This document shows positions 34,925 to 46,247 of a stretch of DNA of 64,000 nucleotides, one piece after another. Origin of the DNA: Tipula vernalis (Eukaryota > Arthropoda > Insecta > Diptera > Tipulidae). Positions within the stretch are counted from its first letter, which is position 1. Each line of letters begins with the position of its first letter. The notes under the pieces are model-generated. The model was not told the origin of the DNA and did no database searches. It was given only the letters and a program-made list of their open reading frames with translations. The stretch is taken from positions 22,031,653 to 22,095,652 of the forward strand of contig OY282560.1 of the NCBI GenBank assembly GCA_958295665.1, given 5' to 3'. Both the position numbers and the translations under genes were made by a program.

Positions 34925-37590
34925 AGCATATTTTGTGTCATAATAACTGCATTTTCTAATTCTTTTAGCATAATACTATTCCTCATTTGGTCCACTAGTA
35001 TTCTGAAGCCTTTGATGTAGCTCCATTTGTAACGATACTGTGCATTTTAAATCGTTACTGAGGTGCTACTGTAATCGCAAAATTAAGTATTATCGTTACA
35101 CTTGTTTTTCTTGATTCTCCTTCAGCTCCCACCCAAAATTACACAATTCACCTTGGGTGTTTATGCAAAATTTAATGGTTGATCCCGTTGGTTTCATTTA
35201 AATACTCATGTTTGATGGTAAGAAAGAAAAAAATTTTTTTAGTCAAGTCGATGGTGGTTATGGACAAGAGTTGGTGATTTTATTTAAATCGTTTGGAAAA
35301 AAAAAAAAAAATCTTCTAAAATTACACAAAATATAAATTCCCATATTTAAATATAATATAAATATATAATTAATATAAAAATAATATTGAAATTAGTAGT
35401 GTTGAAATATAGTTAATATAACAATAAATTTGAACAAATTCAATGATTTTCTGATTGAATTTAATGTACATAGTTCAGTTAATTTGTGATTGGTGATGGG
35501 ATTAATAATTTGATTTGATGACGAAACGCTTATAGAAGAGTGCAAGTTTTAGAAATTATATTGTGAGATTTGCGAAATTTTGCAAAATTATCTGCATAAG
35601 TGAATATAGCTATATATATATATATATATAAATATATATACAATATATACGTGTAACTATAAAACTAGTATGAAAATTATAAAAAAAAAACAAAAAAACA
35701 GCAAAACCGTGAATAAATATACAATTCAGTGAAACCAAATTCAGTGAAATTCCGAGTTGTTACATTACGGATTAGCATGTACTTTTGATTTTCTTCAAAG
35801 TTAACGTAATTTGAAAGAAAATGTATTGTATAAACTTAAATTTGGTATTCGCTACTACACCGTTAACATTGGTATAGTGTTAACATAAAACATAAAGACA
35901 TAAAATTATTGTAACAAATTCTGAAATTTTGTTAATAAAGTGAATTAAACAAATTAAAAACAAAAAGATAAAAAAAAATCTCTATCGTTTTTCATTCATC
36001 AAAAATCCAAAATTACTTTGCCTACAAACATTTAAATGGTAAAAACGGATTCCGTTTTGAACAGTGTGTGACCGTTTGTTTAATGGAGGTCATTTTTTTT
36101 CGCTTTGCCGTTGAAGTTTTGGCATCTTGGTGGATTATTCATCATATTATTTTTTTTATGTGTAGTAGTGTTATTATATTAACGTAAATTAATTCTCATA
36201 AGTAATTAAATTTATTTTTCTTTTCCTTAAAATTTTTCATTTAAAATTAAATCAGTGTAAGAAGAAAATAAATGGTAAGGGGCTACCAGACGCAAGATTG
36301 GTGCGGCTGCTGGTGAGAAAACCGGTAAGTGACATTTTTGGTGTTTCACATAAATGGTTTCATATATTTTCGATTTTTTTTATATATTTATTTAAATGAA
36401 TAACTAATTGAGCATTAAGGTGGGGCAAACTATTGCGATATGAGGATGGAGGTGATATAAGCGTAGATTTTTTTTTATTATTAGTTTTTTTCTGAAACAA
36501 GGGGATTGCATACTGAATAAACCCACGGCCATAAAATTACCTCTGTAGACTGAGCTCAGGTTAAACTCATATAACTGTTCAAGTTTTAGTATGCAATTTC
36601 CCTACAAACACGAAAGTGTTTATGTTTACGGTCCCAGCGGTTTTCTTAAATTGCTGCCCGTAACACATTACAGAATTTGCTTTCAGCATTAATTGATTTA
36701 TTAAATTCGAACACTGTGACGTCAATGGAATTTCTATAGTTGATAAATACATAGAGACGCGATTTTTTGTGTTTGGCAAAGCATTGCCGATTCGTTTGTT
36801 TACTGATATATAGTATTTCTAGGCCTTGGAGGAATTATTGGTTTACTTGGTGCAGCAATTGGTGCCTCTCCTGCACTGGAATTATCCTGATTCATTGACG
36901 ATAGATTCAAATCCATTCGCCGATTAATTTCACCTCGCGAACTACTCGGCTCCGGTTCCGAATCGCTAGCTTGATCTATAACATTCCAACAGAAACGCTT
37001 CTTATTCCGATCTCATTTACGGATAATTTGGGTCCACCAGTCATTATTTTATTTGTCGCACGATTTGGGACAGACGAACGAATATTGTTATTATTTAAAG
37101 TTTGCTTATGACTTGTTGACATGCATAATGTTTTAAAATCTTTTCCCATAGTTAAACCACTAACCAAACAAGCACGCCTAATAGATAAGTCATCAACATC
37201 ATGTGCAGATATACAGCTATTTGCTTGGTTTCTTTTTCGAACGATTCGACTAATTACCTATAGATTAATTCCATGTTTGCAGCATAACTTAGGTCGAATA
37301 TACTTTCACTAGATCTAAAATTTGATCGGTAACCCATGTGTTGTAATTCTTCTTTCGCATCATTGATGATTTTCATCAATTCTTCTTTTTTTGTCCTGTA
37401 CTAATTCCGGTTGCTGTTGACAATGTTGACGGTGTTACAGCAAGTGATAAACCTTGTTTTTATAATTTTTGCTTCCTGAAAGATTTATATAGTACTGTTT
37501 CGTTCATTTCGTTTACTTTGAATTCAGTTGGAGTACCGAGAGAGACGGTAGGGTAAAATAAAACGCCATGTTCTGAATTAGTGCGTTCGC
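34925..37590. other. A+T-rich interior between BEL fragments
   Basis: Mostly A+T-rich DNA with a (TA)n run at about 35612-35640 and poly-A/T runs near 35295 and 35930. The minus strand near 36970-36790 reads SDSEPEPSSSRGEINRRMD and PSKPIIPPRPRN; near 37400-37280 it reads KKEELMKIINDAKEELQHMG. These could be decayed gag-like or tail sequence of the BEL element, but I cannot assign them. Confidence 0.4.
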
Positions 37591-37599
37591 CGTCTAATA

Positions 37600-38468
37600 T
37601 ATCTTCAACATTCAGTATCGTGTTCTGTATTTGATTCTGAATTAAGACCGTTTAAACTCATTTGCTCTCCCGCTTCAACAAACCCTCTAACTGACAGGAA
37701 TAAGTACCGATGATTCTCCTTTCCACTTTCGATTGAACTATTCTCACTCGGATATTGAATATTGCTGTAAACATCTCTAGATCTGGAACTGTTGTAGTCA
37801 GATGAAACATTATTATCGATTAGAATTTCGGTTATATTATCGACAGTATTCATCGGATTTAAAGTATCCAGCTCAAATTATGTTCTTTGTGCCCATCGCT
37901 CCTTTGGCTTCTCCTTATTTCTATACATTTGCATTTGACTAGGGCTTGTAACCAAAATTTGTGCTGCATTATCTTGTGATAATATCTCACCGGCTAATGG
38001 TTTTCGTTTTGCCCATTGTGGTAACTGGCCTCGCAAAAGATGTTTGTTGAGTACAAGGGATTTTCTTCTGGCACAATATTCGATAATATTTGACGTTCTT
38101 TACTAATGTTAATTTTGGGCAATCTTATTGCGTGCCCACCTTCTGTTTGATCCTACTGTTGCTGATTTGCATCGAATCAAAGTATTTGAGCCGGTAACAG
38201 CCTTATAATAACATTCTTCGTAATGGCTGTCGGTTTCCTCTTCTAGGTTGTTGTGAAAGATTTTGCCTTCGATCTCTTTGAATTCAGCCATTAGTTTCTC
38301 GACACGCATCAAACGAGTTCGAAATTCTTCTATATGAGTGCCGTCATGCTCCTGATTTATAAAGTTGCCAATTTCTGTCAGCTTACCTTTGTTTGATGAA
38401 CGCTGTTTTTTAAGGCCTGCCATTTCTTGCGACATATTTTGATGCAAGGCATACATGAGGTTTTGCAT
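37600..38468 (-). pseudogene. BEL/Pao gag N-terminal region, element A
   Basis: The 119-codon frame at 38468-38109 gives MAGLKKQRSSNKGKLTEIGN, FINQEHDGTHIEEFRTRLMR and VEKLMAEFKEIEGKIFHNNL, then YEECYYKAV. This follows the BEL gag opening: L-x-x-R-x-x-x-K-x-K-L-T-x-I, a helical RLxxL segment, and 'YEExYY'. After frame changes, acidic serine-rich sequence continues (NVSSDYNSSRSRDVYSN and SSIESGKENHRYLFLSVRGF at 37800-37680). The distance to the protease at 34117 is enlarged by inserted DNA. It is not translatable as a whole. Confidence 0.65.
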
Positions 38469-38639
38469 GTGCGAGGTTTTTGCATGTGCAAGTATTTATT
38501 ACGATTGTCCACTCGTGGTGTAATTATTAATAATAAATAGAATAGCAACTAACTACATAAATACTTGTCCGATTATCACTATCTATAGCACTCGACTTCT
38601 TTAATGGTTCACTATAATTTTCACTAATATGCGTTATGA

Positions 38640-39108
38640 CTCAGCACAGAAAGTGTTACCGAACGTGTAGAAATATCTCGAACCTTTTTAATTGGACGAT
38701 GATAACGATGTTACAACAATAGTTTTAGTAACGGCAACGACTAACTGCATATATGAGGTGGTCGCATTACAATGTTATCACCGTTGCTTAGCTATTGAAA
38801 CAGCAACCACGTTGCTGAACAGTGTTAACTTGAAAGAATATTTTGTCTTTTTATTCGCAGAAAATAAATTACAGTACATAAATTACCACCAACAATACAA
38901 AAGTGGCTCGTTTCGACTGTTAACCACGGCCGGTTACATCATTAAGTGTGGTCAGTAACGACAAAGGATAACTGCACGTTCGATGGCTATTAAAATTGCA
39001 ACCACGTTGTAGGTGTACTGATTTTCTAGTAAAAGTTGGGTTACTCCATATAAATTATCACCAACAACACAAAAGGTGGCTCGTTTCGACAGTTAATCAC
39101 GTATGATA
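38640..39108 (-). repeat. BEL-A leader with two imperfect direct repeats
   Basis: Two direct repeats (about 38720-38945 and 38955-39108) share GTAACGRCAA, TAACTGCA, GCAACCACGTTG, AAATTA(C/T)CACCAACAA, AAAAG(G)TGGCTCGTTTCGAC and GTTAA(C/T)CACG. They lie between the gag start and the LTR. At 39390-39410, next to the LTR, the minus strand reads TATGGTCCTTCGAGCCGGAT, which I recall as the usual post-LTR sequence of fly BEL elements. Confidence 0.65.
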
Positions 39109-39410
39109 ATGCACCAATTGTCAAATTGAATACATAACGATGACTTGACGCGGTCACTTACAAATCACTAACGCGTGTATATAACCGTGGAAAGTTATTT
39201 TTTTTCTTTCTTTTTAACTGCACCACTTTGATAATTATAACGGATAATGTTTTTATTTTAACCGAAACTAACAGATATTGATGCCGAAGTTAACCACAAG
39301 CTGACAGAATGTTTGAATATTTATTATTTTGTTTGTCAAAATGGCGAATTAGTACACTTTCCTAACACGATGCAGATTTTTCTCTAGAATATCCGGCTCG
39401 AAGGACCATA

Positions 39411-39566
39411 TGTTGGGGCACAAACTAAATTATGTGCTATGATTTAGCAAGACTGTGTTCACTTTCCCCAAGATGAACGACGTGGACTGAATCATGGATT
39501 TCTTGGACAAAAAAACTCTATTTTTTACTATTAACGTAAGACTTTTTATTTTATTCTTTTTGTTCA
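39411..39566 (-). repeat. BEL-A 156-bp LTR, right (5') copy
   Basis: Starts TG and ends CA on either strand (TGTTGGGGCAC ... TTTTTGTTCA). It pairs with 31400-31557. On the minus strand it precedes the GGTCCTTCGAGCCGG leader, so it is the 5' LTR of element A. On its other side, after a 20-30 bp gap, the oppositely oriented BEL-B gag begins. Confidence 0.8.
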
Positions 39567-39589
39567 GCTGGGTAGAAGTTCCAGTATCT

Positions 39590-41960
39590 GAAGTGACTTC
39601 TTAAAGGAGAAGCGAGTGCATTGGTTAGGCATTTCCTAATAAATGGTTCGAATTACTTGGAGGTATTTCAAAACAGCATAATTTCAATAAAGCAACTTCT
39701 ACCAATCTAGCTCGTTTACATGATACCTGTGATAAGGTCATACGAGGGTTAAAGGCATTAAGGACTCACGCAGAAGGTAGAGACCATCGGTTAACCGCCG
39801 ATGAGGACTTTCCATCTTTTCAGCAGTTTTTGGATTTTTTGGGCAAGCTGATGGATTCACTACAACGAATGAAGGTAGAAGTTAAACGTTCACCTCAAGG
39901 GGAATTATTTTCATCGCAAATGAAAGTGATGTATGCTGCAGCAGAAAACTGCTCATTTTGTAAGAAAGATAGTCATAATTTAATGGAATGCAAGGGTTTA
40001 TTAGAGGCAAATGTACTAACAAAAAATAGTCACAGATGCTTTAATCGTCTCAGCCAACGCATGCAGTGCCAAAAATTACCTCATATTAAATTAAATCTAA
40101 TTTTAAACTAACAGATATACAACAATTTAGAAATTTCCAGTTAGCGGATCCAGGGTTTTACCAATCGAAACGAATCGACATTCTATTAGGCTGTTTGGTT
40201 ATTTGTGATGGAAGAAAAATAATGTTAAATAGCCGTTTAATATCCCAAAATACAAGGTTTGGTTGGATAATTGCTGGACACCAATTCAAAGGGAACGTGG
40301 TTACGAAACCCCAGTTAATCCGTAACTAAACATCGATGCAACATTAAAAAGATTTTGGGAAATAGAAGAGATGGGAGAGGCCTCACCGGTAGCTGAAGAT
40401 GATTAAATGTGCCTAAACCACTATCAGGAAAAGGTTGGAAGGTAGATACATAGTGCGTTTATCGTTCAGGAGGACTAACTTCAAGATTGGCAACTTAATG
40501 TATTACAAAGAATTAAGACATATAGGACTGGGCAGCTTTGCAAATATTGATGGATATTATTTACCTCAGCATGTAGTAGTAAAGATGAATAGCAGTACTA
40601 CGAAGTTGCGGGTCGTCTTCGACGCCTCCGCTAATACTACTAATGCCGCATCATTAAATGACGAGTTGGCCGTGGGTCCAACCCTCCAACCAACTTTGTT
40701 TGAACTTTTATTAAGATTTCGCAGACACAAAATTATATTTATTGCGGATATTGAGAAAATGATCTATGAAAATTGTTTTCAAGAAAAATTCTTTTTCAAC
40801 AGCTATGATTAGCCAATTTAGACTGGGACGATCAATTACCGCCTGGAATTCAACAGGAGTGGATATCAATACGCCAGGAAATGTGTAATTTAGAACACAT
40901 TGCCATCAATAGATGGTTGTTTAACGAGGACAAACTGGTCGAACTACACGGATTTACAGATGCTTTGGAAGACGCTTATGCCGCAGTAATTTATAGTAGA
41001 GTGGTATTAGCCAATGGTTTCAAAACAAATATAGTCAGTGCCAAAACAAAAGCTACGCCCATAAACAACAATTAGTATTCCGAGACTGGAGTTATGTGCA
41101 GCAGTACTTCTCATTAAATTATTGAAATTGGTAATGACATCCCTGGGTGAGGATCATGTGATATGATATTATTTATGGACCGGCTCAAGAATTGTTTTGG
41201 ATTGGATTCCGTCTTGTCCAAGAAGGTGGAAAACATTTGTGGCCAACCGTGTATCTTATATTTTGCAACCATCTTCGGAGAACACAGCGGATTGTGCATC
41301 ACGTGGATTGTGTCCAAATGAATTAGTACAGTTCAAACTATGGTGGAATGAATCCAAGTGGCTAAACGAACCTAGCAATGCATGGCCGTCCCAACACAAT
41401 AAAGAGTAAGTTGAAATTGAGGCAGTGATTAGTGAGCAGAAACCGAGCCCATTCGTATTATTGGCTAATCAAGAACCAGATGAGTGGTTCAATAATTTGG
41501 TGTCCAGCTCTTCAACAATGAACAAGGTAGTAAGAGTTATTGCCAGAATTAAGTGGTTGTTCAAAACGAAGACTTTGAGGCAAATAAGTCAAGGGGATGA
41601 AGAAACCCACGATGCATTAAGCAATCCAAACTTATCGCTTTATTTCCTTTTTTAGATAACAAAGGTGTGTTAAGAGTAGGAGGACGACTTCATAACGCTG
41701 AAGTTTCATTTAGGGTTAAATATCCGACCATCCTGCCATCAAAGCATCGCCTTACGAGCATAATTATTAGTGACGAACACATTAAACAGTTTCACGATGG
41801 GCCTGCTTTACTAGTATCAACATTGAAGCACCTGTATTTAATATTAAGATTCAAGGATGCAGTGAAGAGAGTAATTGGTCGATGCGCAGGCTTCTAAACA
41901 GCAGCAATTAATGGGGCAGCTTCCAGAAGCACGAGAAACATTGGTCACTTTCCTTGAGAC
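39590..41960 (+). pseudogene. BEL/Pao gag-pol, element B
   Basis: Plus strand. Gag: STNLARLHDTCDKVIRGLKA, DFPSFQQFLDFL and a CSFCKKDSHNLMEC zinc knuckle (39690-39995). Protease region: LADPGFYQSKRIDILLGC and NTRFGWIIAGHQF (40140-40290). RT: YYLPQHVVVKMNSSTTKLRV, VFDASANTTNAASLND and IIFIADIEKM (40555-40770), then a deletion that removes the YVDD palm. RNase H: LHGFTDALEDAYAAVIYSR (40945). Then RRWKTFVANRVSYIL, ENTADCASRGLCPNEL and LWWNESKWL (41220-41370). The integrase start is VLRVGGRLHNAEVSFRVKYP, ending near KRVIGRCAGF and QQQLMGQLPEA at 41860-41930. It is truncated inside the integrase, with no DUF5641 or 3' LTR. It has several stops and one large deletion. Confidence 0.9.
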
Positions 41961-42002
41961 ACAAGAGCCGTGAACAACATTTTTATAGAGAACATATAAA
42001 AA

Positions 42003-42529
42003 ATTTGATAGTCTAGACCAATCAAGATGATCGCAAACCAAACAAAATAGGCATGCTTGGTTGAGAGGCCCACTAGGTTGGAAATTGTTTGGACAGGGTA
42101 AACTTAAGATTTCTTGGGCTAAAGTTTCTGTTTAAATATTTTAATAAGTTCAGTTTATTGTTCGAAGAAATTAATTGTCTAGGTGAAAGAAAGGAAGATT
42201 AAAAAAATCTAGCGCTAAGAAATATGTTTTAATTTAAAGAAATGTTTCCTAAAAGATTTGAAGAAAAGCTTGATTTGAGAATATCATTTCTTGTTTTGGG
42301 CAACAAAAATCTCACAATAAACACTATGATTTCTTGCATCAAGAATAATTATATAAAAATTTTAAAAAAATTTCTTTTATAGTGAGTGTCTTTTGCCGAT
42401 GGAAAACTTCTAGAATAATACATTAGGCGGGATAATATAAGTCGCCTTAACCATCATCCTTTGCTCAAAACAAACCGAGCTCTATCTAGTTAAGTACTTC
42501 GGATAAAACCTTTTATAACTCGAACAAAC
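42003..42529 (+). repeat. 0.53-kb tandem duplication, unit 1
   Basis: Begins AATTTGATAGTCTAGACCAA. Shares with the next unit GCATGCTTGGTTRAGAGGCC, CCTAAAAGATTTGAAGAAAA, TTTTGCCGATGGAAAACTTC and CGCCTTAACCATCATCCTTT. No coding capacity was found. Confidence 0.9.
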
Positions 42530-43065
42530 AATTTAATAGTCTAGACCAATCAAGGTGATCGCAAACCAAACCACATAGGCATGCTTGGTTAAGAGGCCCA
42601 CAAAGAACAAAGTCAATGAATCAAGAAAATTTAGCACTAGGTTGAAAATAATTTGGAGAGGGTAAAGTTAAAATTTCTTTTCTTGGGTTACAGTTCCTGT
42701 TTAAATATTACAATAAGTTCAGTTTATTGAAAAGAAGAAGAAAGGAAGATTAAAAAATTTAATATTTTAATTTAAAGAAATGGTTCCTAAAAGATTTGAA
42801 GAAAATCTTAATTTGAGAATATCAGTTCTTGTATTGAGCAACAAAATCTTACAATAAACACTATGATTTCTTGCATTAAGAATAATTATATAAAAATTTT
42901 ACAAACAATTTCTTTTATAGTAAGTGTCTTTTGCCGATGGAAAACTTCTAGGATAATACATTGGGCGTGATAATATAAGTCGCCTTAACCATCATCCTTT
43001 GCTCGAAACAAACCTAGGTCTATCTAGTTGAGTGCTTCGGATAATAACTTTCATAACTCGATCTC
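42530..43065 (+). repeat. 0.53-kb tandem duplication, unit 2
   Basis: Begins AATTTAATAGTCTAGACCAA. Identity to unit 1 is roughly 85-90% by eye with small indels, for example a 35-bp insertion near 42600 holding AAAGAACAAAGTCAATG. The duplication directly follows the truncated BEL-B integrase. It may derive from an LTR or untranslated region, which I could not establish. Confidence 0.9.
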
Positions 43066-43079
43066 CAGCATATTGAGAG

Positions 43080-46000
43080 TTTTGTATTAATTAAAACAAA
43101 TAATAGAAGCCTCAAGTTTCCCCTCAAGTATTTGTAGGTTATAAATTGCAGAGTTGCTTAATATTTAGTCATCCGCAAAACAACTACAAACACTAACTGT
43201 CAAATAACTGAAGTGTTTTTTTCAAATCTAATTACCTTTAAAAAATGTAACAGAAAAATATTTCTGTCCACTTAAATTTAATTATAATTAAAGATCTCCA
43301 AGATTGGTAAATTAAAATGTTAATTAAATTCTGAGAATATTCCTCGCCGATATGTGTGAATATGATACGGTCAATATAACATGAAGCGATTTAATCAAAT
43401 ACAGTTATAGCGAATCGATTGATGTACAAAGTGTTTTGAGATGGTGTATATAAGATACCGCATATGTACTAAGAGTATAAGAAAGCGCAGCACAAAATAA
43501 ATTAAACGATTAATTAAAGCAAATTAATATATCAACCAAACTCTTTTATATTATGTGTGTGTGTGTGTCTATATACAAGTCGAGTCGTAACATCATTTTG
43601 ATTCATCAAATTATTAAGTTTATAATAACGATTTAATAACAACAAGCGAGTCGCGGCTGTAATTGTTGTTGTTATCTTTATATATTTTGTGTGTTTGTTG
43701 GTGTGTTTGTACATCCGATATTTTTACGCAATTTAATTTAAAATATAAAAAAAATTATTTTCATTCTTCATACAATTCTCGATGATAACCATCACGATTT
43801 TCATGCATATTAGAGTTACGTGATGAAAAACGTATTTTTTGTGTTTGGCTAGAATATTGCGATATATAAAGTGGCAATTGCCTTTTATCGTTTTTATAAA
43901 CTGCAAATTTAATTTTTATACATGGCTAAGTATATCCGCGCGCTATAAGAAAATACTAAATGTAAATATTGTTGTAATTCGTTAATATGTCGTCGGCGCA
44001 ATAATAAATCCCATATATATCTGACATTGCCAAACTGAGCGTCGGTGACATATTACAATATCGATATAGAGTGTAAAATAATTTTAAATTCAACAAGTTT
44101 GTTTACTAATGATGATGCGATGGTTAATAATAAAACAAAATCGATAAATTTTTAACACAAAACCACAACTGGTAAACTTAGTGTCAGAATTAAAAAAAAA
44201 CAATTTAGCGATTTTTATTTTATTTTATAATTTCCACTTAAAATTCATATTATTACCTATATGTATGTACGCGAATATACATTCCAGTCAACTGAATGTA
44301 AGTAACTCTATATACAGGTATATCGCTTATGTCGTTTAAAGAACATGTGCCATTAGCATTAATTTCCAAATTTAACACAACAAAGATGTACATATGTAGG
44401 TATAATATAGGTAAGCTGATTTGCGTGGATGAACATGAAAATAACAAACTGATAAAATATTAACACTTAATTATGTATACGGCTGAGGTATAAAGTATAT
44501 TTGTCGTTCTTCGCCGTCTGCGTTAAAAAAGGTATTTTCCAGATAAAAGTCTAAAGCTTTTAACTCACATTGTTGCATATTTTATTTTAAGTGTCATCAG
44601 CTTGGAATAAAATTGTTAATTTTTAACAGGTTCTAACTTTAGCTCTTATATTTTAACGTTATGTATGAACGGTTTAATGGAATGTTTCATAAATTCGCTG
44701 ACAACATGCCCTCCCATTTTTGGGAGGAGGCCATTTTTGAATATACGTTAAAGGAAACATTTTGTTTCGCCGCAACGCTCCTTTTTTATTTATTAGTGCA
44801 ATTTTGAAACAATCCCTTAGTCAACCAATGCCAATTTTATTAATATTTGTGCGCAGTATTTAGTTTCTACCTGGGACACCTGGAGTGACAGAAAAGTTCA
44901 ACATAAACAAATCTTCTGATATTAATTTTTTATAATTTTGAAATCGACAGCAGATCACAGACATGGTGGTGATTGAGTCAGCTATGTTTTGTCCCTAAAA
45001 GTTTGCTAGCTAATCTCGTTATATTTGAGGATTAGTGACTAATCGAGATTAGTGCACTAAACTTTGAAAATTTTGGAGTTTTTGTCGTTGTATTGGGCTT
45101 GGTGATGATACAAGTGGCGCTACAATGCAAAATAATTCTTTCAACATTGCTGAAAGTTATTCTTAAACAATTTGTGCTGAATAAATTTTGAGGTTATGTT
45201 TATAAAAAGAAAATCTAGTACGTATACATCTTATATATATTGAATTAGTATTAGTCTTTTACTTCTCTGCCTAGGAAACTAATCAGTTTCTGTCAACGTA
45301 AATGGATTTGTGGTGGATTAGCTTATCCCTAGTCTGTCCCTAGGGTATAGCTTAAGTAAAAAAAGGAACATGAAGAAATCAATCTCATTCTACATCTGAT
45401 TCATCATCTGTAAAAAAATCACAAATAACTGCAATTGTGATCCATCAGATTTATTATTTGGATGCGTTGCAACAAGTTCATTGGTAATTAAATATGTTGG
45501 TTAAATCGGATATACATTATCAATGAAATTGATAGTGTGAGAAAAGTGTTTTAATATCTTTCAATTTACATAATTTTTGTGATGGTTCTGACTTGTCTTT
45601 AAATACTATGGTAATTACTATGCTATACTATGCTAATATTAATGCAAAGGTACGCTATAAAAGTTATTAATTTTAAAAAAAGGTTTGATGATTGAAATGC
45701 ATAGAATTTATTATTTGAAAACTTTAATATTCTGTCACTATTTGTAATCTGTAAGTTTTTAAAGTTTTAAGAATTTTTTATTTACGGTCTGGATATTTGA
45801 AATTCTTTGCTTTGTTCTTTTTTCTGGAACGAAAATTTATAATTATAAGGCCATTTCTTGTTTAATCAGTTACCCTACAAATTTGAAAATTCCATAAAAT
45901 CACTTTACACTTTACACTCCTTTTTCATCATTTTCACTTTATCACATTTTTACACTTTAACATTAGGAAAAGTCGCAGTATTCCTAAAACTCTAACGATT

Positions 46001-46240
46001 TTTGTATTCCCAAAAAAATATTAACAATTTTGCTTGAAATTGGCCCAATTTTGTAATTTTAAAATTTTTAAAACTTGATGAAATTGCTAAACTTCTTAAA
46101 AATGTTGAAGCAATTGAATGTTAAAATTAGTTCTTTAATATTTTATATATTTCCTGAGCATCATCTATATATCTATCTATCTATCTTCTACAGCTATAAA
46201 TATGTATATAGGTGCGTGTTTGTATTACTGATATTTACAC
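43080..46240. other. A+T-rich DNA without recognisable gene
   Basis: Contains a (TG)n run at about 43554-43570 and a TATATAAG motif at about 43447-43454. A small inverted repeat, CTAATCTCG ... CGAGATTAG, lies at about 45012-45057. Frames are short. No domain or RNA gene was seen. Confidence 0.5.
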
Positions 46241-46247
46241 AAAACCA

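Noticed and set aside
43440..43500. TATATAAG promoter-like motif
   Set aside because: In DNA this A+T-rich such motifs are expected often, and no gene follows.
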